NCBI GenBank assembly: GCA_023391835.1
Contig: JAEWAE010000033.1
Location: 1-32,410 of the forward strand
Length of the DNA stretch: 32,410 nucleotides
Reading direction: 5' to 3'
Source: Bacillota bacterium
GTDB taxonomy: Bacteria > Bacillota > Clostridia > Oscillospirales > Ethanoligenentaceae
The notes beneath the pieces are model-generated. The model had not been told where the DNA came from, made no database searches, and saw nothing but the letters and a program-made list of their open reading frames with translations. Positions 31,237-32,410 of the stretch are shown in pieces (the stretch's first letter is position 1; every line of letters begins with the position of its first letter). Position numbers and translations under genes: made by a program.

Positions 31237-31794
31237 ATGGTTTCAGCAGGCGATTTTCGCAACGGCGTCACATTCGAGATGGACGGCAACCTGTTTTCCA
31301 TCGTGGAATTTCAGCATGTCAAGCCCGGCAAGGGCGCGGCCTTCGTGCGCACCAAGCTCAAAAACGTCATCACCGGCGCGGTGACCGAGCGCACGTTCAA
31401 CCCGACCGATAAATATCCCACCGCTTATGTCGAGCGCAAAGATATGCAGTATCTCTATCGGGACGGCGATCTTTTCTATTTTATGGATAAAGAGACCTAC
31501 GAGCAGCTCCCGCTCAACGCAAGCACGCTGGGCGACAATTTCAAATTTGTGAAGGAAAACACCGACGTCAAGATGCTGTCGTACAAAGGCAATGTCTTCG
31601 GTGTGGAGCCGCCGTTCTTTGTGGAACTCAAAGTGACCCAGACCGATCCGGGCTTCAAGGGCGACACCGCCACCAACGCCACCAAAGAGGCGACCCTGGA
31701 AACCGGCGCGGTCATCAAGGTGCCGCTTTTCATCAACGAGGGCGACATGATCCGCATCGACACCCGCACCGGCGAGTATATGGAGCGGGCGTGA
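31237..31794 (+). CDS. efp: Translation elongation factor P
   Basis: EF-P enters the ribosomal E site and relieves stalling at polyproline stretches. The 185-residue protein has three OB-like domains: VSAGDFRNGVTFEMDGNLF at the start, the modification-loop PGKGAAF with Lys32 at the tip, the middle DMQYLYRDGDLFYFMD and the C-terminal signature region GDTATNATKEATLETGA to NEGDMIRIDTRTGEYMERA. Lys32 is the residue that is modified in other bacteria (or left unmodified in some Firmicutes). No EpmA/YmfI-type modifying gene is seen nearby. ATG with GGGGG upstream. Confidence 0.97.
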   Translation: MVSAGDFRNGVTFEMDGNLFSIVEFQHVKPGKGAAFVRTKLKNVITGAVTERTFNPTDKYPTAYVERKDMQYLYRDGDLFYFMDKETYEQLPLNASTLGDNFKFVKENTDVKMLSYKGNVFGVEPPFFVELKVTQTDPGFKGDTATNATKEATLETGAVIKVPLFINEGDMIRIDTRTGEYMERA

Positions 31795-31858
31795 GGCATA
31801 CTACAGGAGACCGGAAGGGCCCGTATTTCGGGACCATGACAAGAGGAGGCGCACAACA

Positions 31859-32338
31859 ATGACAGTTACGGAAAAAGTTGCCTATCTGAAGGGCCTGGTG
31901 GAAGGCCTGGGAGTGGACGGCGCGAGCAAAGAGGGCCGCATCATCAAAGCCGTAGTGGATGTTCTGGATAATATGGCTCTGTCGGTGAGCGACATGGAAG
32001 AAAACCTGTCGGAGCTTTCCGAGCAGGTGGACGCCATTGACGAGGATCTTGAGGACATCGAGAAGGATTTTTACGGCGACGAGGACGACGACGAGGACGA
32101 TGATGACGGGGACGACGCCGATTATTACGAGGTGACCTGCCCGAACTGCGGGGAGAAGGTCTATCTCGACGACGAGATCCTCTCCGACGGCGTGCCGAAA
32201 TGCCCGAAATGCGGCGCCAAGCTCGACATCAGCTGCGACGACTGCGAAGGCTGCGGCCACAGTCACGGCGATGACGAGGACGACGGCGACGAGGACGAAG
32301 ACGACGAATCCGAAGAGGGCGAAGATACCGAACGCTGA
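31859..32338 (+). CDS. Acidic zinc-ribbon protein (CD1247 N-terminal-domain-like)
   Basis: A 159-residue protein of unknown function. Residues 1-70 form a helical domain (VTEKVAYLKGLVEGLGVD, IIKAVVDVLDNMALSVSDMEEN) that resembles the clostridial 'CD1247 N-terminal domain' family often found beside efp. Then come an Asp/Glu stretch (about 59-88), a zinc ribbon (Cys94, Cys97, Cys115, Cys118: CPNCGEKVYLD and CPKCGAKLD), a second Cys/His cluster CDDCEGCGHSHG (Cys126, 129, 132; His134, 136) and an acidic tail. GAGGAGG precedes the ATG. It follows efp by 64 bp and probably shares its transcript. The very acidic ends suggest a protein- rather than DNA-binding role (inference). Confidence 0.8.
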   Translation: MTVTEKVAYLKGLVEGLGVDGASKEGRIIKAVVDVLDNMALSVSDMEENLSELSEQVDAIDEDLEDIEKDFYGDEDDDEDDDDGDDADYYEVTCPNCGEKVYLDDEILSDGVPKCPKCGAKLDISCDDCEGCGHSHGDDEDDGDEDEDDESEEGEDTER

Positions 32339-32365
32339 GTGCCTTTACTGGCAGGCGGGAGGCAT

Positions 32366-32410
32366 ATGGAAAAGCGGGGGGGGCCCAGGGGCCGCGGGGT
32401 TGGCCGGTTT
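32366..32410 (+). CDS. Possible start of a further gene, cut by the window end
   Basis: GGGAGG (32357-32362) followed by ATG at 32366 opens a frame (MEKRGGPRGRGVGRF) that runs off the end. The G/C homopolymer-rich sequence here resembles a low-quality contig end, so the residues after the first few may be wrong. No product can be named. Confidence 0.3.
   Translation, partial: MEKRGGPRGRGVGRF

Overview
The window is a 32.4 kb piece of a GC-rich (roughly 60-65% by eye) Firmicutes chromosome, most likely an uncultured, gut-type member of the Clostridia (Oscillospirales/Ruminococcaceae-like). The evidence is gene order: infC-rpmI-rplT-trmH, dprA-topA-trmFO, plsX-acpP-rnc-(radical SAM)-smc-ftsY, rdgB/yhbY-nadD/yqeK-LCP-rsfS-leuS, rpsU-yqeG and aroQ-pepP-efp are all classic low-GC-Gram-positive neighbourhoods, here in a high-GC genome. 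Signals are Gram-positive: strong AGGAGG-type ribosome binding sites, sigma-A promoters with 17-18 bp spacers, lipoboxes and membrane anchors. About 12 of 30 genes appear to start with TTG, GTG, CTG or ATT. Both window edges carry G/C homopolymer-rich sequence that looks like a contig end.

Layout. (1) 63-1808, minus strand: pyruvate kinase with a C-terminal swivelling domain whose phosphohistidine position is Phe. (2) 1997-6200: four exported or membrane-anchored envelope proteins (TPR lipoprotein; polysaccharide deacetylase lipoprotein; phosphodiester glycosidase; unknown Ser-rich anchored protein), the last three as one transcription unit. (3) 6230-8622: infC-rpmI-rplT behind a sigma-A promoter and a structured L20-leader-like RNA, then a TrmH-family rRNA methyltransferase and a terminator. 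(4) 8699-13572: dprA, topA, trmFO. (5) 13574-21258: plsX, acpP, rnc, a radical SAM protein, smc, ftsY. (6) 21303-27431: an rdgB::yhbY fusion, a nadD::yqeK fusion, an LCP protein, rsfS, leuS. (7) 27470-29839: rpsU behind its own promoter and a long leader, a terminator, yqeG, an endonuclease IV-like gene, aroQ. (8) 29844-32338: two large hairpins, pepP, efp with its own promoter, and an acidic zinc-ribbon protein.

The genes mostly serve translation (IF3, L35, L20, S21, EF-P, LeuRS, RsfS, YhbY, rRNA/tRNA methylation), chromosome handling (Smc, TopA, DprA), lipid/envelope synthesis (PlsX, ACP, LCP, deacetylase, glycosidase) and nucleotide hygiene (RdgB, NadD, YqeK). No phage, IS element, CRISPR array, toxin-antitoxin, tRNA or rRNA gene was recognised. 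No intergenic stretch exceeds 300 bases; the longest are 6201-6474 (promoter plus leader RNA), 2672-2924 (hairpin plus promoter) and 27432-27681 (promoter plus leader).

I do not see a wholly new multi-gene system. The best second-look items are the two adjacent gene fusions, the unexplained structured RNAs between genes (plsX/acpP three-way junction, aroQ/pepP hairpins, rpsU leader), the unusual start codons and the uncharacterised envelope cluster.
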